Below, piece by piece: positions 16,636 to 25,565 of a stretch of DNA of 64,000 nt. The position numbers and the translations under genes were made by a program. The DNA is from Methanospirillum hungatei JF-1 (GTDB taxonomy: Archaea > Halobacteriota > Methanomicrobia > Methanomicrobiales > Methanospirillaceae): assembly GCF_000013445.1 (NCBI RefSeq), contig NC_007796.1, forward strand, positions 248,001 to 312,000, written 5' to 3'. The notes under the pieces are model-generated. The model was not told where the DNA came from. It saw only the letters and a program-made list of their open reading frames with translations, and did no database searches. The number at the start of each line of letters is the position of its first letter. The stretch's first letter is position 1.

Positions 16636-18219
16636 TCAGGCAGAGGATTTTACACCGGTGAAGGTGAATTCATTCATGATCCCATACAGTGGATTTGAGT
16701 ACCAGCCAGTAATCTTCTTGTTGTATGGGGTTATATCATTCTTCCAGTACAGAGGAATCCCTGGCAGATTTTCTGCATAATACTCCTGAACTTCCTTTGC
16801 ATACCCGTTGAGTAAGGTCTGATCAGTTGTACTCAGGATATCATCACAGAGTTTGAGGAAGACTTCATCATCAACGGTATGGAGGACACCCTGCCCCGTT
16901 CTCCTGCTGTCAAAATATCCCGTTGCCCATCCGGCATGCATAAGCATTCCCCATGGTGTGGTTCGTGTCAGTGTGATATCATAGTCAAGTTTGTCTTTCA
17001 TCTCAAACCATGTATTATCTTCAACTGTTCTTACCTCAACTCCGATTCCTGCTTTTTCAAGGTACTCTTTAATAAGTTCTGCCTCACGGGCATAGGAATT
17101 TCTAATTAATAGGTCAAGAGTAATATCTTTCCCATCTGCTGCCTCTATGATACCATTTCCGTCAGAATCTTTATATCCTGCTGAATCAAGGGTCTTCTTG
17201 GCAGTTTCGAGATTATATTCCATTGGTTTTGTCTGGATATACCCATCCATGGCCGGAGGAACAAAGCCCCTGTTCGGCACTAATCCATATCCTAGTGTTG
17301 AAATATCAACTAGTTCCTGGTAATTTATGGCACTACTGACTGCTTCTCTGAATGCTGGATCAGACATTGGCTCCCTTTTCAGGTTAAATCCTAAAAATGT
17401 GAGCCCACTTGTTGGTTTTTCCAGCATTTCAAAATTGCCGGTTTTTCTGAGTGAGTCAATGGCTGCATACGGGTATGATGATGCATACTTCCAGTAGGTG
17501 TCCATTATACCGCTTTCCAATGCCTTTGCCGCTGCATCTTCATTTTTAAACCAGCTTATCTCGACCGTTTCATAATCTGATATCTTTCCCTTCCAACTTG
17601 GATTTCTCTTAAAAATCACTTTTCCTGCATTTAAATCAACATTATCCAGATAATAAGGTCCCGCTCCGACATACGGGCCGGTACTGGTAAATTCATTCGG
17701 GTTTTCAATAGATTCCCAGATATGTTTTGGGAGAATACTATACGAGGTAAATTCAAGGGCAAGATTTGTGTATGGTTTGTTGAATTTGAAGGTTACTTTA
17801 TTACCGTCAACCTGTGTGTCAATTAGTGTCTCTCCAATCCAGCCTGCATTCGGAATACTGGTGCCATACATCTGAATAGAGAAAGCAACATCATCTGCCG
17901 TTACTGGTATTCCATCACTCCAGAACTGGTTATCCTTGATAACAAATGTCCATTCTGTATTATCAGGTGATACCTCAAAGTGGTCTGCTAGCAGGCCGAT
18001 TAATTTTCCTTTCTCATCCATCTGCATAAGGGGTGGATTTGAAAGATGGTTAAAAATGCCGAGGGTATAATCGCCAATAAATGCTGGTGACTTGACTTCA
18101 TTCGTGGTTGCGATACGAAGTATGGCGTCATCTGCAATTACTCCCATAGAACAGCAGATTGTGACAAAGCTCAAAATAAGGAAGAGCAAACTCCAGATTT
18201 TGTGATATGTTTCTCTCAT
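16636..18219 (-). CDS. extracellular solute-binding protein, family 5 (peptide/nickel)
   Basis: A 527-residue binding protein with a signal/anchor sequence (WSLLFLILSFVTICCSMG). Family-5 hallmarks are present: the N-terminal YTLGIFNHLSNPPLMQMDEKG, FVIKDNQFWSDGIPVTADDVAFS and the FREAVSSAINYQEL region. The C-terminal half has TPWGMLMHAGWATGYFDSRR, a region like that seen in NikA-type nickel binders, so nickel is a reasonable guess given the many nickel-related genes, but peptides cannot be excluded. It is the first gene of a five-gene operon. About 80 AT-rich bases upstream separate it from the MITE. Confidence 0.85.
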   Translation of the reverse strand: MRETYHKIWSLLFLILSFVTICCSMGVIADDAILRIATTNEVKSPAFIGDYTLGIFNHLSNPPLMQMDEKGKLIGLLADHFEVSPDNTEWTFVIKDNQFWSDGIPVTADDVAFSIQMYGTSIPNAGWIGETLIDTQVDGNKVTFKFNKPYTNLALEFTSYSILPKHIWESIENPNEFTSTGPYVGAGPYYLDNVDLNAGKVIFKRNPSWKGKISDYETVEISWFKNEDAAAKALESGIMDTYWKYASSYPYAAIDSLRKTGNFEMLEKPTSGLTFLGFNLKREPMSDPAFREAVSSAINYQELVDISTLGYGLVPNRGFVPPAMDGYIQTKPMEYNLETAKKTLDSAGYKDSDGNGIIEAADGKDITLDLLIRNSYAREAELIKEYLEKAGIGVEVRTVEDNTWFEMKDKLDYDITLTRTTPWGMLMHAGWATGYFDSRRTGQGVLHTVDDEVFLKLCDDILSTTDQTLLNGYAKEVQEYYAENLPGIPLYWKNDITPYNKKITGWYSNPLYGIMNEFTFTGVKSSA

Positions 18220-18297
18220 GATAATTAGTTTATGTGTGTTTAAAATATTAAAAAAATTTGATTTGTGTTATTTTATATTATATTAAGTTGCATTATA

Positions 18298-18427
18298 GAG
18301 GCTGTTGCAGAACCAAAATGTCATTTCCGCAAGAGGACCATTTCCATTCGATTGGAACTTAAATCGTCGAAAAAAAATCTGGGTTTTTCCTCTTTGTACT
18401 AACTGTTTGAAGTTATGCAACAGCCTC
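18298..18427. mobile_element. MITE copy 1 (130 bp, IS1182-like ends)
   Basis: A non-coding element whose ends are inverted repeats: GAGGCTGTTGCA at the left and its complement TGCAACAGCCTC at the right. It is flanked by a TATA duplication on each side. A nearly identical 129-bp copy lies at 42353-42481, differing at a handful of positions. The terminal sequence equals the right end of the IS1182-family elements at 50.3 and 54.8 kb, which also make 4-bp duplications, so those elements may mobilise it. Confidence 0.85.
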
Positions 18428-18446
18428 TATATATAAAAATAATATA

Positions 18447-19526
18447 GGAGTTACGCAGTTAACTTTTATTATAGAAAGATCTATATATATTGACAACACC
18501 TATAATATACGTGCCTATAACGAAGCAGCCTTCAGATGTAGATTATGTCAATTACCTCATCGCAGCTCGATGCGACGTTTCTTGTATAAAAGTCGCTGAT
18601 TGTTATTCGACGTCTGAATTCTCGATATCACATTATACCTTCAATCGATTCCTAACAAGACAGTCTCTAACTCCTGAGACGTTGTGGGCTGAAGTTGAGG
18701 CATATGTTGACAGAAAAAGGGGCTGGTTGGTTCTGGATGACACTATTCTAGATAAAAAACATTCCAAAAAAATCGAATGTACATATTACCAGTGGAGTGG
18801 AAAAGAGCACAAAGTAATCAAAGGAATAGGATTGATTACCTTAATTTGGACAGATGGAATCACTTCATTTCCAATTGATTATCGAATTTATGATAAGGAT
18901 GTTGATGATAAGACCAAAAATGATCATCTCCAAGAAATGGCCTTGACAGCTTTCAAGAGAGGATTTACTCCTGCCTTTGTCTTGTTTGATAGTTGGTATT
19001 CCGGAAATGAAAATTTGAAGTTGATTAACCGTCTTGGATGGTTTTATTTCACACGAGTTAAGAAAAATCGTATGGTCAATCCCGATGCCCAAGGTATTGT
19101 TCAAGTGTCATCATTAAATATACCAGAGGAGGGATTAGAAGTCCATTTAAAGAAATATGGATTTATTCGTCTTTTTCACTCACTAAATCGTAAAGGTGTA
19201 AGTAGATATTGGGCAACCAATTTTTTGCCGATGAATAATGAAGATAGGCTGGTTTTACGATCTATTTGCTGGACAATCGAGAATTATCATAGGGCAATCA
19301 AAGAACTATGTGGTGTCGAAAAATGCCAAGCTAGAAAGGGAATTATCCAACGAAATCATATTAATTGCTCACTTCGGGCATATTTACAATTCGAAGTCAA
19401 TAAATTTTTGAATGGTGTTACTCCGTACGATGCTCAATGGCAAATCATAAAAGTTGGAATTTCAGAATATATTCAGAACCCAAAATATGCGCTATAAATT
19501 TTTTAGAGGTTGTTCTGCGTAACTCC
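18447..19526 (+). mobile_element. IS701-like insertion sequence
   Basis: An element of about 1080 bp bounded by perfect 12-base inverted repeats GGAGTTACGCAG / CTGCGTAACTCC and flanked on both sides by TATA, consistent with a 4-bp target duplication (because TATA is a palindrome the repeats can also be read as 16 bases). It sits about 15 bases beyond the end of MITE copy 1, in the gap between the Nik/Dpp-type operon and the HxlR gene. It appears intact, with one full transposase gene. Confidence 0.85.
18490..19497 (+). CDS. IS701-like DDE transposase
   Basis: A 335-residue transposase of the SRSO17/IS701 type. The catalytic acidic residues probably lie in WLVLDDTILDKKHSKK, FVLFDSWYSGNENL and CWTIENYHRAIKE. 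The HWSG/TKNDH-type features seen in the family occur as YYQWSGKEHKVIKG and KTKNDHLQEMA. The frame is open and fits between the inverted repeats. Base composition is more AT-rich than the flanking chromosomal genes. Confidence 0.85.
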   Translation: MTTPIIYVPITKQPSDVDYVNYLIAARCDVSCIKVADCYSTSEFSISHYTFNRFLTRQSLTPETLWAEVEAYVDRKRGWLVLDDTILDKKHSKKIECTYYQWSGKEHKVIKGIGLITLIWTDGITSFPIDYRIYDKDVDDKTKNDHLQEMALTAFKRGFTPAFVLFDSWYSGNENLKLINRLGWFYFTRVKKNRMVNPDAQGIVQVSSLNIPEEGLEVHLKKYGFIRLFHSLNRKGVSRYWATNFLPMNNEDRLVLRSICWTIENYHRAIKELCGVEKCQARKGIIQRNHINCSLRAYLQFEVNKFLNGVTPYDAQWQIIKVGISEYIQNPKYAL

Positions 19527-19624
19527 TATAATATAAAAATTTAAGATCATGGATTATAATCTAAATAAAAACACTACCTAAAAAATAACCCGGAGTAATA
19601 TCTTGAGAGTTTAGATATTTATCC

Positions 19625-20044
19625 TCACAGATTACGGCTCATATCGTCTTTTCTCATGCATATTTTTTCTTTTGACTGGCATATCTGTTTCCTGCATTTC
19701 TTCTCACATCGGTCTTTATCACGATAATCACGCTCTGCAGCCCACTCTATTAGAGGTTTTATTGATTCCCAGAGGGTCAGCCCTTCTGTCGTAAGGAAAT
19801 ACTCTACCCGGGGAGGAATTTCAGAAAATGATTCCCTTTCAACGAGCCCCTCATGTACCAGGTCTTTTAAGGTTTCAGATAACGCCTGAGGATTTATCGA
19901 ATCAAGTTCGGTTGAGAATTCAGAAAACCTGAGCCTTCCTCTGGTTCCTAATTTGTAAATGATTAAAAGGGCCCATTTTTTAGAGATAATGGAAAGTATG
20001 CCTCCGGTAGCACACAGATAAACATGGTCTTTATCGGCACACAT
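19625..20044 (-). CDS. HxlR-family transcriptional regulator
   Basis: A 139-residue winged-helix regulator of the HxlR family. It shows the N-terminal Cys (YLCATGGILSIISKKW), the family core WALLIIYKLGTRGRLRFSEF, the recognition-helix region INPQALSETLKDLVHEGL and the wing PPRVEYFLTTEG. An unusual Cys/Lys-rich tail (about CEKKCRKQICQSKEKIC) could bind a metal or sense thiols. It is divergent from a small Cys-rich ORF and an ABC exporter, which it probably controls; a two-fold symmetric site lies between them. Confidence 0.85.
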   Translation of the reverse strand: MCADKDHVYLCATGGILSIISKKWALLIIYKLGTRGRLRFSEFSTELDSINPQALSETLKDLVHEGLVERESFSEIPPRVEYFLTTEGLTLWESIKPLIEWAAERDYRDKDRCEKKCRKQICQSKEKICMRKDDMSRNL

Positions 20045-20055
20045 GACATTCCATT

Positions 20056-20095
20056 ACTATGAATGTTATAGTTTAAATAGTATGATTATCATAGT
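20056..20095. promoter_or_regulatory. candidate HxlR operator in divergent promoter
   Basis: Two 17-base half-sites, ACTATGAATGTTATAGT (20056-20072) and AGTATGATTATCATAGT (20079-20095), are inverted relative to each other with 12 of 17 matches. Each half-site is itself partly palindromic. Between them is TTTAAATA, a possible TATA element. The site lies just upstream of hxlR on one side and of the small ORF and exporter on the other, as expected for HxlR autoregulation and control of the exporter. This is inferred from symmetry and position. Confidence 0.5.
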
Positions 20096-20111
20096 GAAGT
20101 GAGGAGACGAG

Positions 20112-20264
20112 GTGTCGCCTATGTGTTTTCCACACCAGAGAAACAACAAAACCAGTGCATGCAGTGGTTATAACGCACCTGAACCAGAACCATTCTGCAA
20201 TTGCCATGAGATAAGAAAGAGTTTTGATGGAAGACTCCGTGCTCTTGAGAAGAAATTCGAGTAA
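20112..20264 (+). CDS. small Cys-rich protein ahead of ABC exporter
   Basis: A 50-residue frame from GTG (or 47 residues from ATG 20121). GAGGAG at 20101-20106 gives the GTG a good ribosome site. The protein has four cysteines, two of them in FCNCHEIRKSFDG, and a charged helical end LRALEKKFE. It ends 15 bases before the exporter ATPase. I do not recognise a family. The location under the HxlR operator and the CxC motif suggest metal or thiol chemistry linked to the exporter, but that is inference. Confidence 0.5.
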   Translation: MSPMCFPHQRNNKTSACSGYNAPEPEPFCNCHEIRKSFDGRLRALEKKFE

Positions 20265-20279
20265 TTCATCTTCTCATTT

Positions 20280-21218
20280 ATGGGTATCATGTCAGATGCA
20301 ATAATAGTCAAAGACCTTACCAAACATTTTGGTTCCCTCACTGCTGTAGATAATATCTCATTTTCTGTTAGAAAGGGAGAAATCTTTGGATTTCTTGGTC
20401 CGAATGGAGCAGGCAAAACGACGACGACACGAATGATCACTGGTATTATAAAACCAGATGCCGGGGATATTCAGATATTTGGCGACAACATGGTTACCGC
20501 TCCTCTTCAGGCAAAACAGAAATGTGGTGTGGTCCCTGAAACGTCAAATGCATATCCTGATCTTACTGCCTGGCAGAATCTGATGTTCATGGGAGAGGTA
20601 TTCGGACTTTCTGATGCGTATGCCAGGAGACAATCAGAAACCCTTCTCAGGGCATTTGAATTAACTGAACATGCCGGGAGAAAGGTTCAGTCTTTTTCAA
20701 AAGGCATGAAACAACGCCTGGTTCTCGCTATGGCCATTCTCCATGAGCCAGAGGTACTCTTTCTTGATGAACCGACCAGCGGTCTGGATGTCTCAAGTTC
20801 CCGCCTGATTCTCTCAATGCTCCGGGAGATGAATACGCGGGGAGTGACGATATTTCTTACTACTCATAACATGGATGAAGCAAATAATCTATGTCACCAG
20901 GTGGGTATCATTAGGTCAGGAAAGCTTATTGCGATCGATTCTCCAGAAAAACTCAAGAATACAATAGATAAACTTCACCAGGTGGAAGTAAGTTTTGAAC
21001 AGGAAATATCTGAAGACCTGCTCAGAATTATCCCGGGAATAAAGCAGATGTCTCATATTGGAGACAAATGGAAGATCTCTGGCGATAATAACGATGCACT
21101 CATCCGCTCACTGGTTCGTTTGAGTGAACGGGAAGGGCTGACGATTATTTCTTTACATACTCTCGCCCCAACACTTGACGATGTATTTCTCCAGCTGACC
21201 GGAGGGCAGTATTCATGA
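20280..21218 (+). CDS. ABC-2 exporter ATP-binding protein
   Basis: A 312-residue CcmA/DrrA-type ATPase with Walker A GPNGAGKTT, signature SFSKGMKQRL (SKGM in place of SGGM), Walker B VLFLDEPTSGLD and the H-loop LTTHNMDEAN. The C-terminal extension of about 90 residues is typical. ATG 20280 or 20289 are both possible starts. It ends by overlapping the permease start. It is under the HxlR/small-ORF promoter and exports an unknown compound. Confidence 0.9.
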   Translation: MGIMSDAIIVKDLTKHFGSLTAVDNISFSVRKGEIFGFLGPNGAGKTTTTRMITGIIKPDAGDIQIFGDNMVTAPLQAKQKCGVVPETSNAYPDLTAWQNLMFMGEVFGLSDAYARRQSETLLRAFELTEHAGRKVQSFSKGMKQRLVLAMAILHEPEVLFLDEPTSGLDVSSSRLILSMLREMNTRGVTIFLTTHNMDEANNLCHQVGIIRSGKLIAIDSPEKLKNTIDKLHQVEVSFEQEISEDLLRIIPGIKQMSHIGDKWKISGDNNDALIRSLVRLSEREGLTIISLHTLAPTLDDVFLQLTGGQYS

Positions 21219-21970
21219 ATACCCGGATTATTGGTGAACAGGTTCTACGAGCATGGGCTGTTGCAAAGAAAGATATCAGAATTTATTACTATAAACCCCC
21301 GGTGCTGATCTCCGGCATACTGATGCCGGTATTTCTCTATCTGGCATTTCTCATGGGGAGCAAACCGATATCCATGTCTTTTTTAATATCCGGACTGCTT
21401 GGAATGACATTGTTCTTCACATCAACCGCAGTTTCCCCTGTCATATTTCCCTGGGAAGGACAGGCAAAAACTTTAGAGCGGCTTGTCTCCTGCCCGATAT
21501 CTCCTGAAGCCATCATCCTTGGGGATTTGATAGCATCCTCGGTATTTGGTATTGCAGTAACCTTGGTTGCACTTATAATTGGTCTAATACTCGGAGCATC
21601 GGTTTTGAACTTTTTTTTACTCATCTGTGTAATTATTCTTGGAGCACTATGTTTTTCAGCAATCGGAATTCTGTTATCTGTTCCGCCAACTGCTATCCCC
21701 CAGAATATCATGCTCTTATCAACTCTGGTGAAATTTCCCCTGATATTTATATCCGGAATTTTTATGCCGGTTGATCAGCTCCCTCCGCTGGGCCAGATAT
21801 TAGCCTTTATTTCACCCCTTACATACTTTACCGATATTGTACGGTTTTCGTATACCGGTGCAGGAAGTTTTCCGATTAGTTTTGATCTTGGAATGTTGCT
21901 GGCATTCACAATTATCCTGATTCTGGCAAGCGTGGTTCTCCATAAAAAAACCATGCCGCTTCGGATATAA
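21215..21970 (+). CDS. ABC-2 exporter permease
   Basis: A 251-residue membrane protein with about six hydrophobic segments and the ABC-2 motif region FISGIFMPVDQLPPLGQ near residue 180. It starts within the last codons of the ATPase gene (ATGA overlap). An N-terminal amphipathic stretch (VAKKDIRIYYYKPP) precedes the first helix. It pairs with the upstream ATPase. A short AT-rich gap separates it from the convergent cooC gene. Confidence 0.88.
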   Translation: MNTRIIGEQVLRAWAVAKKDIRIYYYKPPVLISGILMPVFLYLAFLMGSKPISMSFLISGLLGMTLFFTSTAVSPVIFPWEGQAKTLERLVSCPISPEAIILGDLIASSVFGIAVTLVALIIGLILGASVLNFFLLICVIILGALCFSAIGILLSVPPTAIPQNIMLLSTLVKFPLIFISGIFMPVDQLPPLGQILAFISPLTYFTDIVRFSYTGAGSFPISFDLGMLLAFTIILILASVVLHKKTMPLRI

Positions 21971-22000
21971 ATTTTTTAAATAAAGAATGTTTCTTGTTCT

Positions 22001-22777
22001 TTAGGAACTTTTTATTCCTGCGATGATATTCTGGATAACCGGCATAACAGACTGTGATGAACCGGTTATCTCCTTCCCGGCAAGTCCTGCTGACAGGAGG
22101 TTCTGATCAACAGGGATTTCTCCGATGATTTTGTCAGCGGGGAGATCTTTTCTCATCTGGGTACTGATTTCCTGTGTGACTTTATTGAGAACAAAGTACA
22201 TCGGAAGACTCAGGGACGCGGCCATATCTGCAGCTTTTTTTGCGAGAAGAACAGACTCATACGAAGGGTCAAGGACCATCAGAACAGCATCAGCTCCTTC
22301 CTCAACTCCCCGTCCAAAGTGTTCGAGACCAGCTTCAGTATCGATGATCACCATCTCGTTATCCAAGAGTTTGAGGTTTTTCAGAAACTGTTTGGCTACA
22401 AAACCCATGGGACAGGCACATCCTTCACCGGCATGATGTATCTTTCCGATAGAAAGAAGTCTCACGGTACCGTTTTCTGCAATACAGGCAGGGGGAATGT
22501 CCTGAAGCTTCCATTCCTGGTCAAATAACTGTAGATTCATAATGCCCTCAGAACTCTTCATGGCTGACATCATCTTCCCCAAAAGTTCCTGTTTTCCTCC
22601 CATCTGATCCATAAGATCAGTCGGATGGTTCACTCCAAGGAACCGGTGAAGTCCGAGATTTGATTCATCGGTATCTACGACCATGACTTTTTTTCCATCT
22701 TTTCCATAATACTCTGCAAGAAGAGCGGTCAGAGTGCTTTTTCCGCTGCCTCCTTTTCCACAAATAAGTATCTTCAT
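22001..22777 (-). CDS. cooC: CooC-like nickel-insertion ATPase
   Basis: A 258-residue MinD/SIMIBI-class ATPase. The P-loop GKGGSGKST is at residues 7-15, with the signature lysine before the GKS. Further features are VVDTDESN (35-40) and the CooC hallmark Cys-x-Cys, GCACPMGF, with Cys120 and Cys122, which binds nickel at the dimer interface in carbon monoxide dehydrogenase maturation. It is the last of six codirectional genes with an FmdE protein, an importer and a methyltransferase. No CO dehydrogenase is nearby, so it may serve another nickel enzyme or the imported compound. Confidence 0.85.
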   Translation of the reverse strand: MKILICGKGGSGKSTLTALLAEYYGKDGKKVMVVDTDESNLGLHRFLGVNHPTDLMDQMGGKQELLGKMMSAMKSSEGIMNLQLFDQEWKLQDIPPACIAENGTVRLLSIGKIHHAGEGCACPMGFVAKQFLKNLKLLDNEMVIIDTEAGLEHFGRGVEEGADAVLMVLDPSYESVLLAKKAADMAASLSLPMYFVLNKVTQEISTQMRKDLPADKIIGEIPVDQNLLSAGLAGKEITGSSQSVMPVIQNIIAGIKSS

Positions 22778-22812
22778 ATTACATGCAACTCCTATATTTC
22801 ATGTGATTTACA

Positions 22813-23649
22813 TCATTTTTTGGGGTACTGATTCGAATCCCACCACATACATACCCGTGTGGTCATGCCATTTTCGATGAAAGACTGTCCGTTCATGTAA
22901 ATTTTATCCTTGAGATATTCTTTGATAAGAGGATCATAATTATCAGAACACCCAATCTGCCGCCTCATTTCATAGACTGCATCGTCCATGGATTGATACT
23001 TTTTCTCATATTTCATCTCATGCACCGTCATATTCGGGTAAATCCCTTTTTGATACAGCACATTATACAAAACATCAGATTTCGGACCATGTGAGTAAGA
23101 TTCGTTATGTATATCCGGCCATAACCGTTCCATGTGCCGTTCCCAGGGTGTTGTTCCTGCAAACCAGAAAAGCCATATCTGGCCAGAAGAAACAGCGAGC
23201 ATTTTGTCAATGGCAGCACTAATATCGGGCATTCCAAGAGAGTACGATGCAACAATGATGTCAAATCTTTCCGTAAGATCTGAAGAAGGATCGACATCCT
23301 CCCATCGTTTTGGAACAATAGTAAGATTATGTACCTGTAATTCAGCAATCTGGTCCTTCATGACTTCAATCATTCCGGGAGACGGTTCTATGGCAGTGAC
23401 ATGTGCTGCCCGTTCTGCAAACGGAAAGGCAAGTGTTCCGGGACCTGCACCGATATCAAGAATTCGGCTTTCATGGGTTATCGGAAGTCGTGATAATACC
23501 TGCTCTATCCGTTCAGGGTTTTCCCGTGACATATTCAGAAATTCAAGGGCACGCTCTTTTGAATTCCAAAGAGAGGCACAGTCTCCGACTTCTTTGAGTC
23601 TGCTCCCTGCTTCATACTGTTCTTTCCATATGTGAGCCCAGTCTATCAT
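22813..23649 (-). CDS. class I SAM methyltransferase in importer operon
   Basis: A methyltransferase of about 278 residues. Motif I LDIGAGPGTLAFPFA, motif II VTAIEPSPGM and FDIIVASYSLGMPD are clear. The later WLFWFAGTTPWERHMERLWP stretch is shared in layout with the paralog at 2.5 kb. I prefer the ATG at 23649 (MIDWAHIWKEQY) to a TTG four codons earlier. It lies 21 bases after the importer ATPase and 35 bases before cooC, strongly implying a role in the same pathway, perhaps methylating a ligand or corrinoid. The substrate is unknown. Confidence 0.85.
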   Translation of the reverse strand: MIDWAHIWKEQYEAGSRLKEVGDCASLWNSKERALEFLNMSRENPERIEQVLSRLPITHESRILDIGAGPGTLAFPFAERAAHVTAIEPSPGMIEVMKDQIAELQVHNLTIVPKRWEDVDPSSDLTERFDIIVASYSLGMPDISAAIDKMLAVSSGQIWLFWFAGTTPWERHMERLWPDIHNESYSHGPKSDVLYNVLYQKGIYPNMTVHEMKYEKKYQSMDDAVYEMRRQIGCSDNYDPLIKEYLKDKIYMNGQSFIENGMTTRVCMWWDSNQYPKK

Positions 23650-23682
23650 TTTAATCGTCAAATTCGATAAATTAATGTTTGT

Positions 23683-24453
23683 TTATGCTTCAGAAGGGCT
23701 GAGGCCAGGAACAATGCACCGCACCCCTCCGACCATTCCCATCATAACAGGAAGACCGTATACGTCTTCAATAATCTCCGGTGTAACGGCATCATATGAA
23801 CCATGGAAGTGAATATACCCGTCTTTTAAAAAGATGAAACGGTCAGCATATCGCAGTGCCTGATTGAGATCATGCATGGTCATCACTGCAGCAATTCCAT
23901 GTTCTCTTACAATTCCTGCAATTGTTGAAAGGATATCCACCTGGTTTTTCAGATCAAGACTACTGGTAGGTTCGTCAAGGAGTAAGATCCGTGGTTCCTG
24001 GACAAGTGCACGAGCAATGGCGATCTTCTGCAGTTCACCCCCGCTCATCTCATCGATGTACGAGAGCCGGAGATTATCCATTGACAGCCGGCTGAAAATG
24101 GCATCAACAATACGGAGATCCCGATCACTCACATCCCAACCGATATGAGGCCTTCTGCCGAGAAGAACGGCATCAAACGCAGTGAGTCTTCCGGTCTCAA
24201 CCCGCTGGGGAACATATCCGGCCCGACGGGCAATTTCAAGCGTTTCAAGTGTTTGGATCTCTGATCCATCCAGATAAATATGGCCCTTTTTCGCGTTAAG
24301 TATCCTGTTCAGGCATTTGAGAAGTGTGGTCTTCCCTACCCCGTTAGGACCGAGAATCGCCATTATTTCGCCATGATTTACTTCAAATGCAATATCATGC
24401 AGTACATCGTGATTCCTGTACAAAAAACCGAGTTCCTGAACATTCAGAATCAT
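23683..24453 (-). CDS. FecE/BtuD-type ABC importer ATPase
   Basis: A 256-residue ATPase with Walker A GPNGVGKTT, signature MSGGELQKIAIAR and Walker B ILLLDEPTSSLD, then TMHDLNQALRYAD. This is the iron-siderophore/cobalamin/heme importer class. It overlaps the permease gene upstream by four bases. With the permease and binding protein it forms a complete importer inside the FmdE-CooC operon. The cargo could be a metal chelate or tetrapyrrole. Confidence 0.9.
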   Translation of the reverse strand: MILNVQELGFLYRNHDVLHDIAFEVNHGEIMAILGPNGVGKTTLLKCLNRILNAKKGHIYLDGSEIQTLETLEIARRAGYVPQRVETGRLTAFDAVLLGRRPHIGWDVSDRDLRIVDAIFSRLSMDNLRLSYIDEMSGGELQKIAIARALVQEPRILLLDEPTSSLDLKNQVDILSTIAGIVREHGIAAVMTMHDLNQALRYADRFIFLKDGYIHFHGSYDAVTPEIIEDVYGLPVMMGMVGGVRCIVPGLSPSEA

Positions 24454-25529
24454 CGCTTATACCCCCTGATGATAAGATAAATAAATACCGGAGCCCCCAT
24501 AAAGGCTGTAAGGACTGCAACAGGAAGGACATATGGGGCAACAATAAGCCGTGCAACGGTGTCAGATGTCAGGAGCAGGATACCTCCCATTACGCACGAT
24601 CCGGGGATCAGGTACCGCTGATCATCACCGATGATTCGTCGTACCATATGGGGACAGACAAGGCCGACAAATCCGATGACTCCAAGAAATGCAACAAGAA
24701 CGGCGGTTATCATTGCAGAAATTGTCATTCCAAACAACCTGACTTGTTCCACGTTCACCCCAAGGCCTTTTGCAGTCTCATTTCCCGCATCAATCGCATT
24801 GTAATTCCACCGGTTTAAGAGAAAATAAATGCAGGCAAGGGTGACAAGGACTGACATAAGGCCGAGTTCAGACCAGTTTGCACGGCTTACATCACCAAAT
24901 GTCCAGAATACAACAGCGGCTAGTTGTGTATCTGATGCAAAATACTGCAGAAACATGGTCCCGGCAGTAAATAATGAAGATAATGCTACACCAGTGAGGA
25001 CCATTACTTCAGGGGATGCTCCCCTAATTCGGGAGATCATAAGAATTACTCCCGTTGCAATCATACAAAAGATGAATGCAGATATGGTGGTGATGTACGG
25101 GTTATTTATGGTAATCGGGTTAGCAATGGTGGATTGTATCTTTCCTGTCCCTAAAAATATCACCGATACTGCAGCTCCAAATGCACCTGCATTGGATATT
25201 CCCAATGTGAATGGCGATCCCAGGGGATTTCTGAGAATTGACTGCATCGCAACCCCTGCCACAGAAAGACCAATACCTGCAATAATTGCGGTCAATGCCT
25301 GTGGAAGCCTGATATTCCAGATGATTGCATCGTATTTATGATTCACATTTTGTCCAAAAAGTGTCATAAGAACATCATATGGTGGTATGGAGACAGCACC
25401 AACTGAAATGGATATGATAAACAGAAAGAATAGGAGAATAATTCCAAAAACAATCCAGAGGTATTTTATTCTGACATAACCGAGATAATCAGCTGGGATT
25501 CTTCCATCAGCGACATGCACATCTATCAC
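24450..25529 (-). CDS. FecCD/BtuC-type importer permease
   Basis: A 359-residue permease with about ten hydrophobic segments. FecCD-family landmarks are WNIRLPQALTAIIAGIGLSVAGVAMQSILRNPLGSPFTLGISNAGAFGA in outline (conserved RLPQAL and RNPLGSP), IGFVGLVCPHMVRR near the C-terminus, and the final ALPLAVL-like PVAVLTAFMGAPVFIYL. It is located 36 bases after the binding-protein gene and overlaps the ATPase gene. Confidence 0.92.
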   Translation of the reverse strand: MIDVHVADGRIPADYLGYVRIKYLWIVFGIILLFFLFIISISVGAVSIPPYDVLMTLFGQNVNHKYDAIIWNIRLPQALTAIIAGIGLSVAGVAMQSILRNPLGSPFTLGISNAGAFGAAVSVIFLGTGKIQSTIANPITINNPYITTISAFIFCMIATGVILMISRIRGASPEVMVLTGVALSSLFTAGTMFLQYFASDTQLAAVVFWTFGDVSRANWSELGLMSVLVTLACIYFLLNRWNYNAIDAGNETAKGLGVNVEQVRLFGMTISAMITAVLVAFLGVIGFVGLVCPHMVRRIIGDDQRYLIPGSCVMGGILLLTSDTVARLIVAPYVLPVAVLTAFMGAPVFIYLIIRGYKR

Positions 25530-25565
25530 CTCCGGAAAAAAAGGAAATGTGGTTGTTCATCGACA

